Shown here: positions 1 through 8,124 of the stretch, piece after piece
Layout of the letters: each line of letters begins with the position of its first letter
How positions within the stretch are numbered: the first letter of the stretch is position 1
Program-made: the position numbers and the translations under genes
Assembly: GCA_030524545.1 (NCBI GenBank)
Contig: JAUNGM010000008.1
Coordinates: 93,642 to 139,072, forward strand
Direction: 5' to 3'
From: Eubacteriales bacterium
Lineage (GTDB): Bacteria > Bacillota > Clostridia > Lachnospirales > Lachnospiraceae
DNA length: 45,431 nucleotides
The notes under the pieces: generated by a model
Seen by the model: the letters and a program-made list of their open reading frames with translations, nothing else
Database searches by the model: none
Told to the model about the DNA's origin: nothing

Positions 1-142
1 TATTGGAGCGAATAAACTGGCGGATATGTTTACAGCGGCGGAGACTACACCGGCGGTGATGATTACAGCGGCGGAGACTTTTCGGATGATACCGGATATT
101 ATGAAGAGTAAGCTTCGTGTTATGAAGCGAAGGGCAGCATAA
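1..142 (+). other. 3' end of an upstream gene, frame uncertain
   Basis: The window opens inside or just after a gene. Two plus-strand readings compete. One frame is open from base 2 to a TAA at 140-142 and ends in a basic tail (KRRAA). The other is interrupted by TAA at 13-15 and then reads a Gly/Asp/Tyr-rich stretch (SGGDYTGGDDYSGGDF) to TAA at 109-111. That composition is typical of real low-complexity C-termini, but the in-frame stop argues against it unless there is a frameshift. The terminator at 160-195 fits either ending. Nothing more can be said without the upstream sequence. Confidence 0.35.
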
Positions 143-159
143 AAAATATATAAATAATG

Positions 160-195
160 AACCATCCCTGAGAAATCTGCGGGGATGGTTTTTCT
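160..195 (+). terminator. Rho-independent terminator
   Basis: AACCATCCC at 160-168 pairs with GGGATGGTT at 182-190 and is followed by a T run. It ends transcription of the gene entering from the left edge. Confidence 0.85.
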
Positions 196-211
196 AATAA
201 AATACTTTATT

Positions 212-382
212 CCCGCGAGCAACGGGCCAAGCGGACATGCTCGCATGTCCATTTGGCGGCGCTGTGTGCCAGTGGCACACGCTTAGCTCCGACCGAAACG
301 GAGTGCAGACCTGCCGCGAGGGGCAAATACCCCGCTGCTCTGCAGCGTTGCAAGTTTAGTATCCCGTTGCCTGCAGCGGGTC
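212..382. repeat. Hairpin-rich palindromic element in front of the glycosyltransferase
   Basis: The stretch holds several nested inverted repeats. GGACATGC (233-240) and GCATGTCC (243-250) lie inside an outer GCCAA/TTGGC pair (226-230 and 253-257). GTGTGCC (264-270) pairs with GGCACAC (274-280). CCCGTTG pairs with CAGCGGG at 363-380. A long-range pair, GCAACGGG (219-226) with CCCGTTGC (363-370), closes the whole block. It is more GC-rich than its surroundings and has no convincing reading frame. It could be a dispersed palindromic repeat or a structured 5' leader/ncRNA of the gene at 430. Confidence 0.6.
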
Positions 383-429
383 TTTGATTTGGGCCGGTAT
401 ATAGGAAATATACCGGAGAAAGGAAGAAA

Positions 430-1338
430 ATGAAAGTAGATGTAATCATCCCTACGTATCGGCCGGGAAAAGAATTCCGCAGCCTTCTTACAAGACTGAC
501 AAAGCAAAGTTTTCCTGTTCATAGAATCCTTGTGATGAATACGGAGGAAAGTTTCTGGGAAAAAAGCTGGGAACAGGATTTTTCTATATTGGAAGTACAT
601 CATCTGAAAAAAGAAGACTTTAATCATGGCGGTACGAGAAGGGAGGCGGCTGCTCTTTCGAATGGGGACATTATGGTTTTTATGACCCAGGATGCCATGC
701 CAAAGGACAGGAATCTGATTGAAAATCTGGTGCGTGCCCTGGAACAGGACGGAGTGGGGGCTGCTTATGCAAGGCAGCTTCCGGCAGCGGACTGCCATTT
801 TCTGGAGAGGTATACAAGGTCTTTTAATTACCCTGAGGAGTCTTCCGTGAAAACCCAGGAAGATTTGCCGGAGAAAGGAATTAAGACTTATTTTTGCTCA
901 AATGTATGTGCTGCTTATAAAAAGAGTGTTTATGAGGAAATGGGCGGCTTTGTAGAGCGGACGATTTTTAATGAGGATATGATTCTGGCAGGAAAAATGG
1001 TACAGAATGGATATGGGATTGCCTATGCGGCTGATGCCAGAGTCATTCATTCTCATAATTATTCCGCTGTCATGCAGTTTCACAGGAATTTTGACCTTGG
1101 TGTATCTCAGGCTGAGCATCCGGAGATTTTTGAGGGTGTTCCCTCGGAGGGAGAGGGATTCAGGCTGGTGAAAAAGAGTGCAGCGTATCTTTGCCGCAGA
1201 GGCCGCTTTTGGCTGATACCGGTTTTGGCAGCTCAGAGCGGGGCAAAGTATGCAGGGTATCTCTGCGGGAAACATTATACCATACTGCCGTCCTTTTTGA
1301 TTCGCTGGTGTTCCATGAATAAGAGCTATTGGAAGTAA
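430..1338 (+). CDS. Glycosyltransferase family 2, rhamnosyltransferase-like
   Basis: This is a 302-residue cytosolic enzyme of the GT-A fold that transfers a nucleotide-sugar residue, probably a deoxyhexose, onto a cell-surface glycan precursor. The N-terminus has the GT2 opening VDVIIPTYRPGKEF. The metal/nucleotide site is the QDA variant of the DxD motif (residues 87-89, MTQDAMP), which is typical of rhamnosyltransferases. The likely catalytic acidic pair is NED at 181-183. The C-terminus has hydrophobic and aromatic stretches but no clear membrane span. A ribosome binding site, GGAGAAAGG, lies just upstream of the ATG. The gene stands alone between the hairpin element and the protease gene, so its glycan is not indicated. 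Family assignment is firm; sugar specificity is inference. Confidence 0.85.
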   Translation: MKVDVIIPTYRPGKEFRSLLTRLTKQSFPVHRILVMNTEESFWEKSWEQDFSILEVHHLKKEDFNHGGTRREAAALSNGDIMVFMTQDAMPKDRNLIENLVRALEQDGVGAAYARQLPAADCHFLERYTRSFNYPEESSVKTQEDLPEKGIKTYFCSNVCAAYKKSVYEEMGGFVERTIFNEDMILAGKMVQNGYGIAYAADARVIHSHNYSAVMQFHRNFDLGVSQAEHPEIFEGVPSEGEGFRLVKKSAAYLCRRGRFWLIPVLAAQSGAKYAGYLCGKHYTILPSFLIRWCSMNKSYWK

Positions 1339-1520
1339 AGAAACAGGGCCGCATGACAGGGCTGTTATAGTTAAATACGGATAAACACGGTTTTTTACAC
1401 AAATTATCACAATTTCAACACAATTCCCTGCTACACTGTCCATATAAAATGATGAGACTGCCGGGAGGCTATGATTTATGATAGGAAATTTTGGCAGTGC
1501 ATTTATCAAGAAAGAGATAA

Positions 1521-1557
1521 AATGATTGAATGGGATAATAAAATAGATGCAATCATT
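1521..1557. promoter_or_regulatory. Inverted repeat upstream of htrA
   Basis: AATGATTG (1521-1528) and CAATCATT (1550-1557) form a perfect 8-bp inverted repeat 26 bp upstream of the chosen htrA start. It could be an operator or a leader hairpin. The 1339-1582 gap otherwise holds no recognisable gene, and no unambiguous promoter could be assigned. Confidence 0.35.
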
Positions 1558-1582
1558 AATTGAGATAGAAGGGAGTACGATT

Positions 1583-3397
1583 ATGAGCGATGAGATGAGA
1601 TGGGGAGAGTCCTCTTTGGATCCTGCGGGAACCGGGGAGCATCCTCAGGAAATCACACAGAGCAGGCCGGAGCAGATTGACAGCGTACAGGCGGCAGAGT
1701 CTCATGAACTTGAGGAACTGAAAGGGGCTGATATTCCCTGGTTAAATGAGATTCCGAAGATGAACCGGAAAGCCCGGGAGAATCAGGCGGATTTTATGAG
1801 CCAGATGCCGCGGCAGAGTGGGACAGAGCATCCGGAAGCCGGGGTACAGCAGGAGCAGGCAGCACAGCAGGAGGCAGGTCATCATCAGAATGAGAATCCT
1901 GCATCTTCCTCAGAGCCGCATCAGCGCAGCAATTCCGGTACGGAAAACAGCGGAAGAAACCATGAGGGCAGCATTGCCGGTCAGGGAGGAGGCAGCGGAA
2001 ACGGTCCGATTCCTCCAAAATATGCACACTATGAGATGCATCAGGGACGCCGCCCCGGAATCAGCCAGCCGCCACAGAAACAGAAAAACTCCGGCGGCTT
2101 TTTCGGAAAGCTTGCAGCAGTTGTGGCACTGGCCGCCGTATTTGGACTGGTTGCGGGACTAGTTTTTCAGGGCGTCAATCTGATGACCGGGAAGTATATA
2201 GGGACTGCCCGGAGTGTTTCTGTTGGAACTACGGAATCGGTTCCTGTGCAGGAAATTGACAGTGAGGAAACCTCCTCCGGTGATGTGGATATAAAAACAC
2301 TGGTTGCTGAGAGCGGTACTGTAGCAGGTGTTGCACAGGCAGCAATGCCATCCGTGGTAGCCATTACTTCTGTCAGCATTCAGGAAATTCCAAGCTTTTT
2401 CTCTTACTATGGATTCGGTTATGGAGGCACACAGGAGTACCCGAGCACAGGCAGTGGTTCCGGTATTATTGTGGGCGAAAACGATAATGAGCTTTTGATC
2501 GCAACGAATAACCATGTTGTGGAGGGTGCAACCACTTTGAGCGTCTGCTTTATCGGAAATGATGTTGTGGGAGCTGAGGAGGAAACACAGAGCATGGCAA
2601 GCGGAGACGGCGATATTAATGTAGAGAATGCTGTCAGTGCCAAGATTAAAGGAACAGATCCGGATAATGACCTGGCGGTAGTTGCTGTTCAGAAGTCCGA
2701 TGTTCCTGCGGAGACGATGAGTGAGATTAAGATCGCACAGATTGGAAGTTCCGATAATCTTGTGGTAGGAGAACAGGTGGTTGCCATCGGCAACGCCCTT
2801 GGCTACGGACAGTCGGTTACTTCCGGCTGGATTAGTGCAATGAACCGTACTGTCACCCTGGAAGACGGAAGTAATTCCGACCTGATCCAGACTGATGCAG
2901 CTATTAATCCTGGTAACAGCGGCGGTGCACTTTTGAATATGCGCGGGGAGCTTATTGGAATCAACTCAGCAAAATATGCGGATAATGCTGTGGAGGGCAT
3001 GGGATATGCGATTCCTATTTCCAAAGCCCAGCCGATTCTGGAAGAGCTGATGAACCGCCGGACCAGAGAAAAGGTGGAAGACAGCAAAGCCGCTTATCTT
3101 GGTGTGAATGTGGCAAACCTTTCAACAGAAGCAATTGAGATGTACAACATGCCGGCAGGTGCATTTGTCACAGAAGTCTTTTCCGGAAGTGCTGCCGAGG
3201 CAGCGGGAATCCAGAAAAGCGATATCGTTGTGAAGCTGGACGGGCAGAAGGTGAGCGGCAGAGATGATCTGATTGAAAAACTGACTTATTATGAAGCCGC
3301 TGAAGAGGTTGAAATCGTTGTTGCCAGAGCAGATAACGGAGAATATGTGGAGAATACTTTTATGGTGACTCTCGGTGCCAGACCGGATTCTAAATAA
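1583..3397 (+). CDS. htrA: Membrane-anchored HtrA/DegP serine protease with PDZ domain
   Basis: This S1C protease (604 residues from the chosen start) degrades or refolds damaged proteins on the outer face of the membrane. Residues 1 to about 170 are a long, disordered, Gln/Glu/Pro-rich cytoplasmic tail. A single membrane span follows at about 177-200, then the trypsin-like domain with triad H311 (NNHVVEG), D363 (DNDLAVV) and S446 (GNSGGALL). One PDZ domain lies at about 510-600. The frame opens earlier at 1547, but the ATG at 1583 has GAAGGGAG upstream and starts MSDEMRWGE, so it was chosen. A terminator follows immediately, so the gene is monocistronic. Bacillus HtrA proteins have the same layout, usually with a shorter tail. 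Confidence 0.93.
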   Translation: MSDEMRWGESSLDPAGTGEHPQEITQSRPEQIDSVQAAESHELEELKGADIPWLNEIPKMNRKARENQADFMSQMPRQSGTEHPEAGVQQEQAAQQEAGHHQNENPASSSEPHQRSNSGTENSGRNHEGSIAGQGGGSGNGPIPPKYAHYEMHQGRRPGISQPPQKQKNSGGFFGKLAAVVALAAVFGLVAGLVFQGVNLMTGKYIGTARSVSVGTTESVPVQEIDSEETSSGDVDIKTLVAESGTVAGVAQAAMPSVVAITSVSIQEIPSFFSYYGFGYGGTQEYPSTGSGSGIIVGENDNELLIATNNHVVEGATTLSVCFIGNDVVGAEEETQSMASGDGDINVENAVSAKIKGTDPDNDLAVVAVQKSDVPAETMSEIKIAQIGSSDNLVVGEQVVAIGNALGYGQSVTSGWISAMNRTVTLEDGSNSDLIQTDAAINPGNSGGALLNMRGELIGINSAKYADNAVEGMGYAIPISKAQPILEELMNRRTREKVEDSKAAYLGVNVANLSTEAIEMYNMPAGAFVTEVFSGSAAEAAGIQKSDIVVKLDGQKVSGRDDLIEKLTYYEAAEEVEIVVARADNGEYVENTFMVTLGARPDSK

Positions 3398-3414
3398 CAA
3401 AATATGGAAACTTT

Positions 3415-3442
3415 AAGGACTCGTTACCGGGTCCTTTTTTTA
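3415..3442 (+). terminator. Rho-independent terminator of htrA
   Basis: AAGGAC (3415-3420) pairs with GTCCTT (3431-3436) and runs into a T tract. Confidence 0.85.
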
Positions 3443-3454
3443 TAAAAAGTTTAT

Positions 3455-3482
3455 TTGATAAGGGTGGGGAGTATGATATAAT
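3455..3482 (+). promoter_or_regulatory. Promoter of the clpX-like gene
   Basis: TTGATA (3455-3460), a 16-bp spacer and TATAAT (3477-3482). A TGA just before the hexamer gives an extended -10. It lies about 57 bp upstream of the ATG, directly after the htrA terminator. Confidence 0.75.
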
Positions 3483-3539
3483 GACCTAATAAGGATACCA
3501 GGATGGCCGCTTGGCCTGTAATTATAGAAAGGAGTCACT

Positions 3540-4970
3540 ATGACAGACGATTTTGACAGTAAAGAGGAACTGATGGAGGAAGAAGAGAGGGCAGACAAGA
3601 AGAACCATACCGAATACGAAAACTTTTGCTTCCTCTGCCGAAGACCCGAAAGTCAGGCAGGTAAGATGATTGAACTGCCGAATAATATACACATTTGTTC
3701 CGATTGTATGCAGAAAAGCTTTGATACAATGAACCAGCAGATGAGCAGCGGAAAGATTAATTATTCTGATTTGATGAATATGCCGGGAATCAGTATGATT
3801 GATTTGAGCAATTTCCGCAATACGGCTCCTCAGCCAAAGAAAATAAAGAAAAAGAATGAAAAAGAAGAGAAGAAGCCGGCCCTGGATTTGAAGAACATTC
3901 CGGCACCCCATAAGATCAAGGCAACTCTTGATGAATATGTCATTGGTCAGGAACATGCCAAAAAGGTTATGTCCGTAGCTGTTTATAATCATTATAAGAG
4001 AGTTGCCACAGACACCATGGACGAAATCGATATCGAGAAATCTAATATGCTTATGATTGGGCCTACCGGCTGCGGCAAGACATATCTTGTGAAGACCCTT
4101 GCCAGGCTTTTGGATGTGCCGCTTGCGATTGCAGATGCGACTTCTTTGACAGAAGCCGGTTATATAGGAGACGATATTGAGAGCGTCGTATCCAAACTTC
4201 TTGCAGCAGCAGACAATGATGTGGAAAAAGCAGAACATGGAATTATTTTTATTGATGAAATTGATAAACTTGCAAAGAAGAAAAATACCAACCAGCGGGA
4301 TGTCAGCGGAGAAGCAGTGCAGCAGGGAATGCTGAAGCTTCTGGAAGGCAGCGAAGTGGAAGTACCTGTGGGAGCCAACAGCAAAAATGCCATGGTTCCT
4401 TTGACAACTGTCAATACCAGAAATATTTTGTTTATCTGCGGAGGGGCTTTCCCGGATCTGGAGAATATCATCAAAGAGCGTCTGAATAAGCAGGCATCCA
4501 TTGGTTTTTATGCAGATCTGAAAGACAAATACGACAATGATCCGCATCTTCTGGAGAAAGTTGCGGTGGAGGATCTTCGTAATTTTGGTATGATTCCGGA
4601 ATTTATCGGACGTCTTCCGATTATTTTCACTTTGAATGGTCTGACAGAGGATATGCTGGTAAAAATCCTTCATGAGCCCAAAAATGCGATTCTGAAGCAG
4701 TATCAGAAGCTTCTGGCACTGGATGAGGTGAAGCTGGATTTTGAGGATGATGCTTTAAAGGCGATTGCAGAAAAAGCTATGGAGAAGCAGACAGGAGCAA
4801 GAGCGCTTCGAGCAATTCTGGAGGAATATATGCTGGATATCATGTATGAGATTCCTAAAGATGACAGTATCGGGCAAGTCGTTATTACCGGAGATTATAT
4901 CCGTGGAACCGGTGGTCCGAGAATTCTTCTTAGGGGACAGGAAATGCCTTTACTGGAGGGGCATGCTTAA
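3540..4970 (+). CDS. clpX: ClpX-like AAA+ unfoldase with divergent zinc finger
   Basis: This 476-residue AAA+ ATPase unfolds tagged substrates and normally feeds them to ClpP. An acidic N-terminus (EEELMEEEER-like) precedes a four-cysteine zinc-binding domain (FCFLC ... ICSDC), then a Lys-rich linker. The AAA+ core has Walker A GPTGCGKT at 174-181, Walker B IIFIDE at 235-240, pore loop GYIGDD and sensor-2 region GARALRA. The ClpP-docking IGF tripeptide is present (ASIGFYAD), so ClpP partnership is possible. The acidic N-terminal extension and the sequence of the zinc domain differ from textbook ClpX, and no clpP or lon lies nearby. It may therefore be a second, paralogous ClpX. AAAGGAGTC precedes the ATG. 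Confidence 0.9.
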   Translation: MTDDFDSKEELMEEEERADKKNHTEYENFCFLCRRPESQAGKMIELPNNIHICSDCMQKSFDTMNQQMSSGKINYSDLMNMPGISMIDLSNFRNTAPQPKKIKKKNEKEEKKPALDLKNIPAPHKIKATLDEYVIGQEHAKKVMSVAVYNHYKRVATDTMDEIDIEKSNMLMIGPTGCGKTYLVKTLARLLDVPLAIADATSLTEAGYIGDDIESVVSKLLAAADNDVEKAEHGIIFIDEIDKLAKKKNTNQRDVSGEAVQQGMLKLLEGSEVEVPVGANSKNAMVPLTTVNTRNILFICGGAFPDLENIIKERLNKQASIGFYADLKDKYDNDPHLLEKVAVEDLRNFGMIPEFIGRLPIIFTLNGLTEDMLVKILHEPKNAILKQYQKLLALDEVKLDFEDDALKAIAEKAMEKQTGARALRAILEEYMLDIMYEIPKDDSIGQVVITGDYIRGTGGPRILLRGQEMPLLEGHA

Positions 4971-5012
4971 AACGTGGCTGTAAATTTATTACATTATAAG
5001 GAGGAGTACTAT

Positions 5013-5582
5013 ATGGGAACTGATTTTTTTGATGAGCTGGGAGTGACCCTGACAAGGACTGCGAAAGAATTTGGAGAACGGGCAGAATCTCTTTACGAGA
5101 CACAGAAACTGCGGGCGAAAATCTCAGGTGAAGAGCGGACGATCAACAAACTGATGGCAGAACTGGGAAAGACGATTTACAGAGCTTATGCAAAAGGCGG
5201 AGAATTAACAGACGAGCAGACATCCCTGTGTGAGAAGATCGACCAGCACAAAGAAATGATCGAGCGATGTAAGGCAGAAATGGCTGGCAAAAAGGGAAAG
5301 AAAATCTGTCCGTCCTGTAAAGAATCCGTAGATAAGTCCGTAGCCTTTTGTCCGTATTGCGGTGCGGCATGCCCAAGTACGGAGCCGGAAGAAGCAGCCG
5401 GTGCGGTAGTAGCGGATGCAGACGAGACAGAGGGAGAAGACATCATTGAAAAAGATGCGGCAGAAGAAGTTTCTGCAGAAAAGGAGGCGCCTGGGTTTCA
5501 GGGAGAGCCGCTCCGTGAAGAAGCAGGCCCGGAAGAAAGCGTCCGGGTGGAAGCAGAACCGGAAGCCGGGGAAGAGGACTGA
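5013..5582 (+). CDS. Coiled-coil protein with C-terminal zinc ribbon
   Basis: The product has 189 residues and no signal peptide. Residues 1-95 are strongly charged and heptad-like, probably a coiled coil. A zinc ribbon follows with C99/C102 (CPSC) and C113/C116 (CPYC). The last 70 residues are acidic and low in complexity. The frame is open from 4974, but AAGGAGGAG lies 4-5 bases upstream of the ATG at 5013, which was chosen. Genes of this kind are usually annotated only as zinc-ribbon domain proteins. It starts 42 bases after the clpX-like gene with no terminator between, so the two are probably cotranscribed. No specific function can be assigned. Confidence 0.8.
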   Translation: MGTDFFDELGVTLTRTAKEFGERAESLYETQKLRAKISGEERTINKLMAELGKTIYRAYAKGGELTDEQTSLCEKIDQHKEMIERCKAEMAGKKGKKICPSCKESVDKSVAFCPYCGAACPSTEPEEAAGAVVADADETEGEDIIEKDAAEEVSAEKEAPGFQGEPLREEAGPEESVRVEAEPEAGEED

Positions 5583-5665
5583 ACACAGCCGATATAGAGA
5601 AAGAAGGTTTAGAAACTAACAGGGGTGAGTCATCCCGGGAGATTTTTGAGGGAGGATTATGCGTA

Positions 5666-7300
5666 ATGAAACTGAAAGAACGAATTCGGAGGCAGAGCTT
5701 CTGGCTGAAAGGAATGATGGCGGCTGTTCTGTTTATGGCTGCAATTTTATTTGGCTATACAACAGAATTGCTGCCTGCATCCCAGGTACAGGCGGCAGCG
5801 GCACAGACATCTGCCAAAAAGAAAACGACGACAACAATTTATTTTACCAATAAAAGCGGTACATATCTGAAAAAAATAAAGAATGAATGGTATCTCAAGA
5901 ACAGCAAAAATAAAGCTCTGACAGGTATTCAATATCTTGTCATTCCCAAAAAAGAGGGACTGGAGACAGGATATTATATGTTCGATAAAAAAGGAATGCT
6001 GGTTCAAAAGTCTGCTGTTTACTATGTCAAAAAGCAGAAGATAGGTAAGGTGGTTTTTCGGGGCTATCATTATACAGGACCGACAGGACGGTTTTATACA
6101 CATCCGAACGGGATTATCTATCTGAAAAATAAGACCTGCAATGGCAGGACTTTTAATGGGCTCTACTATCTTGGAGACCATGGAAGACTGACGGATACTG
6201 CTCAGATGAGAAGGATCTCTGCGAAAAAAGTAGGAAATATTTATATAGCAACAGGTTATTACTATTTTACAAAACATGGACAGCTTCGCAGGGCTCCGGA
6301 ATTTCATTCGCTGAATCAGACGCTCAATGGTAAGCGTTATGTAGGAAATTACTATTTTGGCGGTGCAAATGGAGCATTGTGCCGGAAGGCAGGGTGGATT
6401 ACACTGAATAATAAGCAGTATTATGTGACCGCCTCCGGCAAAAGGTATGAAAACTGCTGGAAGCAGGGATATTATTTCCTTTCTGACGGCACAGTTGCGA
6501 AGAATCAGCGTGTACCGGACGGTTCTTACGTGGACTGTGACGGACATAAGTGCACCAAAGCAGAAATGAAGCTGAGTTCCTTAAAAAAACAGGTGAAAGC
6601 AATGACTGATGGTTACTATGGCACCTGGTCTGTCTATGTGAAAAATCTGAAGACAGGGGATGTGCTGAGTATCAATGATCAGGCGATGTATCCGGCCAGT
6701 GTGATCAAACCATTTGTCATGGCATCTACTTTTGACCAGATTAACCGCAAAAAGCTTGCCTATACTTCTACCGTAAAAAGTCTTCTGAAATCAATGATTA
6801 CGGTCAGTGATAATGAATCCTACAATCAGCTTGTCAGAATGAACAGCCCTTCCGGAAATTTTGTCAGCGGTGCGGCTGTGGTGAACAGCTATCTGAAGAA
6901 GAACGGATATACAAAGACCGGATGCCACAGCACCCTTCATCCGTCCTCTTCATACTTTACAAGTGACGGCTCATCCAATACTTCTTCGGCAAAAGACTGC
7001 GGAGTCCTGCTGGAAAAAATCTACAAAGGAACCTGTGTATCCTCCAAGTATTCAAAAGAAATGCTGGATCTTCTTCTTGGACAGACACGCAGATGGAAAA
7101 TTCCGTCAAGTCTGCCTGCAGGTACCAAAGTTGCCAACAAAACAGGAGAAACTTCTACCGTGCAGCATGATATGGCTATTGTATACGGTCCGAAAACAAC
7201 TTATGTAATCTGCGTTTTCTCCAGCAATGTAAGTGAGTATAACGGAAATAACGGAATCCGGAATGTCTCAAGATATATTTATAATTATCTGAATAATTAA
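5666..7300 (+). CDS. Secreted serine hydrolase, class A beta-lactamase fold, with glucan/choline-binding-like repeats
   Basis: The 544-residue protein has an N-terminal signal or anchor (hydrophobic residues 14-32, then VQAAAA). Residues 50 to about 300 are Tyr/Gly-rich repeats of the type GYYMFDKKGMLV and YYFTKHGQL, similar to cell-wall-binding repeats. The C-terminal domain has the penicillin-interacting triad: SxxK at S345-K348 (SVIK), SDN at 381-383 and KTG at 492-494. This fold covers class A beta-lactamases and D,D-carboxypeptidases. The wall-binding region suggests a peptidoglycan-directed or housekeeping enzyme rather than a resistance factor, which is inference. GGGAGG at 5649-5655 serves the ATG at 5666; an ATG at 5659 is out of frame. 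Confidence 0.85.
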   Translation: MKLKERIRRQSFWLKGMMAAVLFMAAILFGYTTELLPASQVQAAAAQTSAKKKTTTTIYFTNKSGTYLKKIKNEWYLKNSKNKALTGIQYLVIPKKEGLETGYYMFDKKGMLVQKSAVYYVKKQKIGKVVFRGYHYTGPTGRFYTHPNGIIYLKNKTCNGRTFNGLYYLGDHGRLTDTAQMRRISAKKVGNIYIATGYYYFTKHGQLRRAPEFHSLNQTLNGKRYVGNYYFGGANGALCRKAGWITLNNKQYYVTASGKRYENCWKQGYYFLSDGTVAKNQRVPDGSYVDCDGHKCTKAEMKLSSLKKQVKAMTDGYYGTWSVYVKNLKTGDVLSINDQAMYPASVIKPFVMASTFDQINRKKLAYTSTVKSLLKSMITVSDNESYNQLVRMNSPSGNFVSGAAVVNSYLKKNGYTKTGCHSTLHPSSSYFTSDGSSNTSSAKDCGVLLEKIYKGTCVSSKYSKEMLDLLLGQTRRWKIPSSLPAGTKVANKTGETSTVQHDMAIVYGPKTTYVICVFSSNVSEYNGNNGIRNVSRYIYNYLNN

Positions 7301-7305
7301 TCGTG

Positions 7306-7348
7306 AAAATCTGCGGAACATGGGAGAACTTATGTGACGCAGATTTTT
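7306..7348 (+). terminator. Rho-independent terminator of the serine hydrolase gene
   Basis: AAAATCTGCG (7306-7315) pairs with CGCAGATTTT (7338-7347), followed by T residues. Confidence 0.85.
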
Positions 7349-7349
7349 C

Positions 7350-7733
7350 TATATGGATTTGGAGTGATATTGCTTAGTACCATAAATGGTATGTGGAAAT
7401 ATACACCTTTTTGTCGTATGATGACGGCAAAGGCCGGAATTTGAATTATTCATACAAACCGGAGTTCTTGGAAACAGATGAGTGAAAGCAAATGGTTGAT
7501 AAATGGAGACATAATGTAATAAGTACCTACAATAGTAAAGGAAGAATTCCTCAATTTTATTAATTCCGAAATCTGATGGGAAACATGTGGATAATCGTAT
7601 ACAGTGTTTTTCGAGAGTGATTAAGACTGTCAAGGTATTGTCAGAGATGCCTAAGGTATCTTTAGAAACGGGTTTATACTTGGGATGTTTTTTTACATGG
7701 AGCAACTGTATTGAAAAGTGATTTTATTATGCG
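7350..7733 (+). other. Intergenic stretch with no intact gene, possible gene remnants
   Basis: No frame with a ribosome binding site and plausible protein composition was found. Short open pieces in different plus-strand frames look protein-like, for example YTFLSYDDGKG at about 7400-7435 and SRVIKTVKVLSEMPKVSLE at about 7610-7665. This could be decayed coding sequence, but it is too degraded to name. Confidence 0.3.
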
Positions 7734-7761
7734 GAGATAGCTTAGGCTGTCTCTTTTCTTT
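7734..7761 (+). terminator. Probable terminator upstream of tRNA-Leu
   Basis: GAGATAGC (7734-7741) pairs with GCTGTCTC (7746-7753, one G-U pair) and is followed by TTTTCTTT. It faces the minus-strand tRNA gene. Confidence 0.6.
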
Positions 7762-7813
7762 GGTAAAGGCGCGCTTTTCTAATCATGCTCCTCTCATTTT
7801 GGGCATAAAAAAG

Positions 7814-7897
7814 TGCAGGAGATGGGACTTGAACCCACACGATCTTGCGACCACAGGCACCTGAAGCCTGCGCGTCTGCCAATTCCGCCACTCCTGC
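7814..7897 (-). tRNA. tRNA-Leu (anticodon CAG)
   Basis: Read on the minus strand, the acceptor 5' strand GCAGGAG (plus 7891-7897) pairs with CTCCTGC at the 3' end, with discriminator A at 7814. The anticodon arm is CAGGC-TTCAGGT-GCCTG, giving anticodon CAG. The T arm has GGTTCAAGTCC. An enlarged variable arm of class II type is present, as expected for tRNA-Leu. CCA is not encoded. Confidence 0.95.
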
Positions 7898-8041
7898 ATT
7901 TCTAATCAACCGCTCTCTCGCGACTGCTCATTTATAATACCCCATGTTAATTAAAAAGTCAATAGGCTTTTTTGAAAAAATTCAAAAAATTAGAAAAAAA
8001 GAATTTAAGAGTAACAGAATTATTTTTAGTGGCCGATTCTG

Positions 8042-8070
8042 TTGAAAAAGCAAAACTCTTGTGATACAAT
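8042..8070 (+). promoter_or_regulatory. carAB promoter
   Basis: TTGAAA (8042-8047), a 17-bp spacer and TACAAT (8065-8070). The remaining leader of about 50 bases is too short for a PyrR-type attenuator, and none is visible. Confidence 0.75.
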
Positions 8071-8124
8071 CTTGAAGATTTAGGACAAAATAATGAGGAA
8101 GAAATCGATAGAAAGGGAGATTGT

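Noticed and set aside
3522-4673. Minus-strand open frame opposite the clpX-like gene
   Set aside because: It is a shadow frame of a well-supported gene, with no start signal or recognisable domain.
5666-7300. Acquired beta-lactamase resistance gene
   Set aside because: The SxxK/SDN/KTG motifs fit, but the wall-binding repeats, host-like composition and lack of mobile elements point to a housekeeping secreted hydrolase.
7349-7705. 118-codon minus-strand frame in the 7.3-7.7 kb gap
   Set aside because: No ribosome binding site, atypical His/Cys-rich composition and no domain; plus-strand fragments look at least as protein-like.
8071-8124. PyrR attenuator in the carAB leader
   Set aside because: The leader is about 50 bases and shows no terminator/antiterminator pair.
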